A stretch of DNA of 64,000 nucleotides from Mycobacterium asiaticum DSM 44297 (GTDB lineage: Bacteria > Actinomycetota > Actinomycetes > Mycobacteriales > Mycobacteriaceae): the NCBI RefSeq assembly GCF_000613245.1, contig NZ_HG964936.1, positions 1,640,106-1,704,105 on the forward strand, read 5' to 3'. The position numbers were made by a program, and so were the translations under genes. The notes below the pieces were generated by a model, which saw only the letters and a list, made by a program, of their open reading frames with translations, had not been told where the DNA came from and made no database searches. Of this stretch, positions 62,692 through 64,000 are shown piece after piece (the stretch's first letter is position 1; every line of letters begins with the position of its first letter).

Positions 62692-63153
62692 ATGCACTGC
62701 CCGTTCTGCCGGCATCCCGATTCCCGAGTGATCGACTCCCGGGAAACCGATGAGGGGCAGGCGATCCGCCGCCGCCGGTCCTGCCCCGAATGTGGGCGCC
62801 GGTTTACCACCGTGGAAACCGCGGTACTGGCCGTCGTCAAGCGCAGCGGTGTCATCGAGCCCTTCAGCAGGGAGAAGGTGATCAGCGGGGTGCGCCGGGC
62901 GTGCCAGGGTCGCCAGGTCGACGACGACGCGTTGAACCTGCTGGCGCAACAAGTGGAGGATTCCGTGCGCGCCGCCGGGCCGGAAGTGCCCAGCCACGAG
63001 GTGGGCCTGGCCATCCTGGGGCCGTTGCGCGAACTGGACGAGGTGGCTTATCTGCGGTTCGCCTCGGTCTACCGGTCCTTTTCCTCCGCCGAGGACTTCG
63101 AACGCGAGATCGAGGCGCTGCGGTCCCACCGCAAGGTGTCCACCTCCGGCTGA
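62692..63153 (+). CDS. nrdR: Ribonucleotide reductase repressor NrdR
   Basis: 153 residues. Zinc ribbon ([17 protein letters not shown]...[11 protein letters not shown]; CxxC pairs near residues 3-6 and 31-34) and an ATP-cone ([24 protein letters not shown]) that senses ATP/dATP. It represses nrd operons through NrdR boxes. AAGGAG precedes ATG 62692. Confidence 0.96.
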   Translation: MHCPFCRHPDSRVIDSRETDEGQAIRRRRSCPECGRRFTTVETAVLAVVKRSGVIEPFSREKVISGVRRACQGRQVDDDALNLLAQQVEDSVRAAGPEVPSHEVGLAILGPLRELDEVAYLRFASVYRSFSSAEDFEREIEALRSHRKVSTSG

Positions 63154-63164
63154 AGCGTGGCGTC

Positions 63165-63170
63165 TACTCT
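63165..63170 (+). promoter_or_regulatory. -10 element for leaderless nitrobindin gene
   Basis: TACTCT, 6 nt before ATG 63177. Confidence 0.5.
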
Positions 63171-63176
63171 GGCCCC

Positions 63177-63662
63177 ATGCCGGCAGACCTGCACCCTAAC
63201 CTCGCGCCGTTGGCACCGCTGCTGGGCGTTTGGGCGGGACGGGGCGCGGGGGAGTATCCGACGATCGAGCCGTTCGAATACCTCGAAGAGGTTGTCTTCT
63301 CCCATGTCGGCAAGCCATTCCTGAGCTACGGGCAGAAGACCAAGGCCGCCGCCGACGGCAAGCCGCTGCACGCCGAAGCCGGCTATCTGCGGGTGCCGCG
63401 GCCCGGTCAGGTCGAGCTGGTGCTGGCCCACCCGAGCGGTATCACCGAAATCGAGGTCGGCACATACTCCCTGAGCGACAACGTCATCGAACTCGAGTTG
63501 CTCACCACCTCGGTCGGTTTGACCCCGACGGCCAAAGAGGTCACCGCCCTGGGCCGTTCCTTCCGCATCGACGGTGACGAGCTTTCCTATTCACTGCGGA
63601 TGGGGGCGGTCGGTCAGCCGGTGCAGCACCACCTGTCCGCCGTGCTGCGCCGGCAAAGCTGA
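63177..63662 (+). CDS. Nitrobindin / FABP-like heme protein (Rv2717c-like)
   Basis: 161-residue ten-stranded barrel. GVWAGRGAGEYPTI is the GxWxGxGxG-type signature; C-terminal QHHLSAVLRR provides the His expected to ligate heme. Nitrobindins bind NO on ferric heme and can isomerise peroxynitrite. It starts 23 nt after nrdR. Confidence 0.88.
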   Translation: MPADLHPNLAPLAPLLGVWAGRGAGEYPTIEPFEYLEEVVFSHVGKPFLSYGQKTKAAADGKPLHAEAGYLRVPRPGQVELVLAHPSGITEIEVGTYSLSDNVIELELLTTSVGLTPTAKEVTALGRSFRIDGDELSYSLRMGAVGQPVQHHLSAVLRRQS

Positions 63663-63668
63663 ATACCG

Positions 63669-64000
63669 TCATAGGTCAACGTGTTTGACGCTGTCGTGGA
63701 CGACGCGGCCGGCCACCTGCACCCAGCCCTGCGGATTCCAGGCGGTGTGGAGCAGGGAACCGCTGCCCTGGGTGATGCGTAGATCCCGGCTCAGGTGCTC
63801 GGTGATTCGCACTGCCGCCGAGCCGGTCGCCTCGTCCTCGGTGACCCCGAGGTTGGCCGCGAACATCCGGGAGCGCAACGACCCGGACGGCTCGTCGGCC
63901 CACGCCCACAGGTAGTGCGCCACGTCGTCGGCAAAGTCGGCGGGGTCGGCCGCGGCGACGGCTTCGGGGGAGCCCATGTCGTGGATGGCGAACTCGGGTG
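63669..64000 (-). CDS. PhzF-family isomerase/epimerase, C-terminal part
   Basis: Partial: the frame continues past the right edge. The remaining ~110 residues include [15 protein letters not shown], the PhzF-family C-terminal signature, and [26 protein letters not shown]. PhzF-like proteins are structurally related to diaminopimelate epimerase; substrate unknown. Matches Rv2716 in position. Confidence 0.85.
   Translation of the reverse strand, partial: PEFAIHDMGSPEAVAAADPADFADDVAHYLWAWADEPSGSLRSRMFAANLGVTEDEATGSAAVRITEHLSRDLRITQGSGSLLHTAWNPQGWVQVAGRVVHDSVKHVDL

Overview
This is a GC-rich, densely packed chromosomal segment from a mycobacterium. The evidence is a PPE protein, a mycofactocin-type SDR, the clgR-pspA-pspM stress operon, mycobacterial SOS boxes and PafBC-type promoters, and gene order that follows the M. 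tuberculosis block from gpsI (Rv2783c) to the PhzF gene (Rv2716), in reverse genome orientation. RecA carries an intein after Gly205. That is the M. leprae-type site, not the M. tuberculosis site (after Lys251), so the M. tuberculosis complex is excluded. A slow grower is likely; I cannot name the species.

Layout. 1-4.5 kb: 3' end of gpsI, pepR, a nitronate monooxygenase and ald (reverse). 4.6-10.8 kb: accessory lipid/redox genes, namely an SRPBCC protein, a di-iron-motif PF10118 protein, an alpha/beta-hydrolase-SDR fusion, an FAD/2Fe-2S reductase, and a reverse-strand fusion of an acetyltransferase to an epoxide hydrolase. 11-12.6 kb: dapB and two small partners. 12.6-23.1 kb: lipid block with a thioesterase, an acyl-CoA ligase, a PPE-SVP protein, a single-chain acyl-CoA carboxylase, a small secreted Cys-pair protein, an SDR and a pair of acyl-CoA dehydrogenases, closed by a strong hairpin. 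23.2-30.7 kb: dienelactone hydrolase, thyA-dfrA, a DivIVA-like coiled-coil protein, a YcaQ-family glycosylase with an in-frame 60-bp repeat array, an orphan type I methyltransferase (hsdM-hsdS) and thyX. 30.8-38.1 kb: dapA-rnj, a reverse three-gene oxidoreductase/methyltransferase set, and ftsK. 38.2-43.5 kb: argA, pgsA3, clgR-pspA-pspM, a limonene-type epoxide hydrolase, a glycosyltransferase and a DUF3046 gene. 43.5-49.2 kb: an FhuF-like Fe-S protein, recA (intein)-recX, miaB and a frameshifted membrane-protein gene. 49.2-58.5 kb: a DUF349 protein, a DMT transporter, the Rv2728c-like gene-miaA-dapF, hflX, fadE20 and terC. 58.6-64 kb: an LGFP-repeat surface protein behind a structured leader, lexA, chiZ, nrdR, a nitrobindin and a partial PhzF gene.

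Functional themes. (1) DNA damage: recA has both a LexA box and a PafBC-type promoter, lexA has its own box, and chiZ has a PafBC-type promoter followed by a 36-bp near-perfect palindrome. (2) Lysine/DAP synthesis: dapB, dapA and dapF are all present. (3) Thymidylate: thyA-dfrA and thyX lie 6 kb apart. (4) Envelope stress: a SigE-like promoter precedes clgR. (5) Lipid metabolism: several acyl-CoA enzymes and paired oxidoreductases. About sixteen genes have a TANNNT -10 element exactly 6-8 nt before their GTG/ATG, the signature of leaderless mRNAs; this also helped fix start codons. Compared with the M. tuberculosis layout as I remember it, aldR, pspN, PE_PGRS47, the vapBC modules near hsdM and a second hsdS are missing here.

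No rRNA, tRNA, CRISPR array, insertion sequence or prophage was seen.
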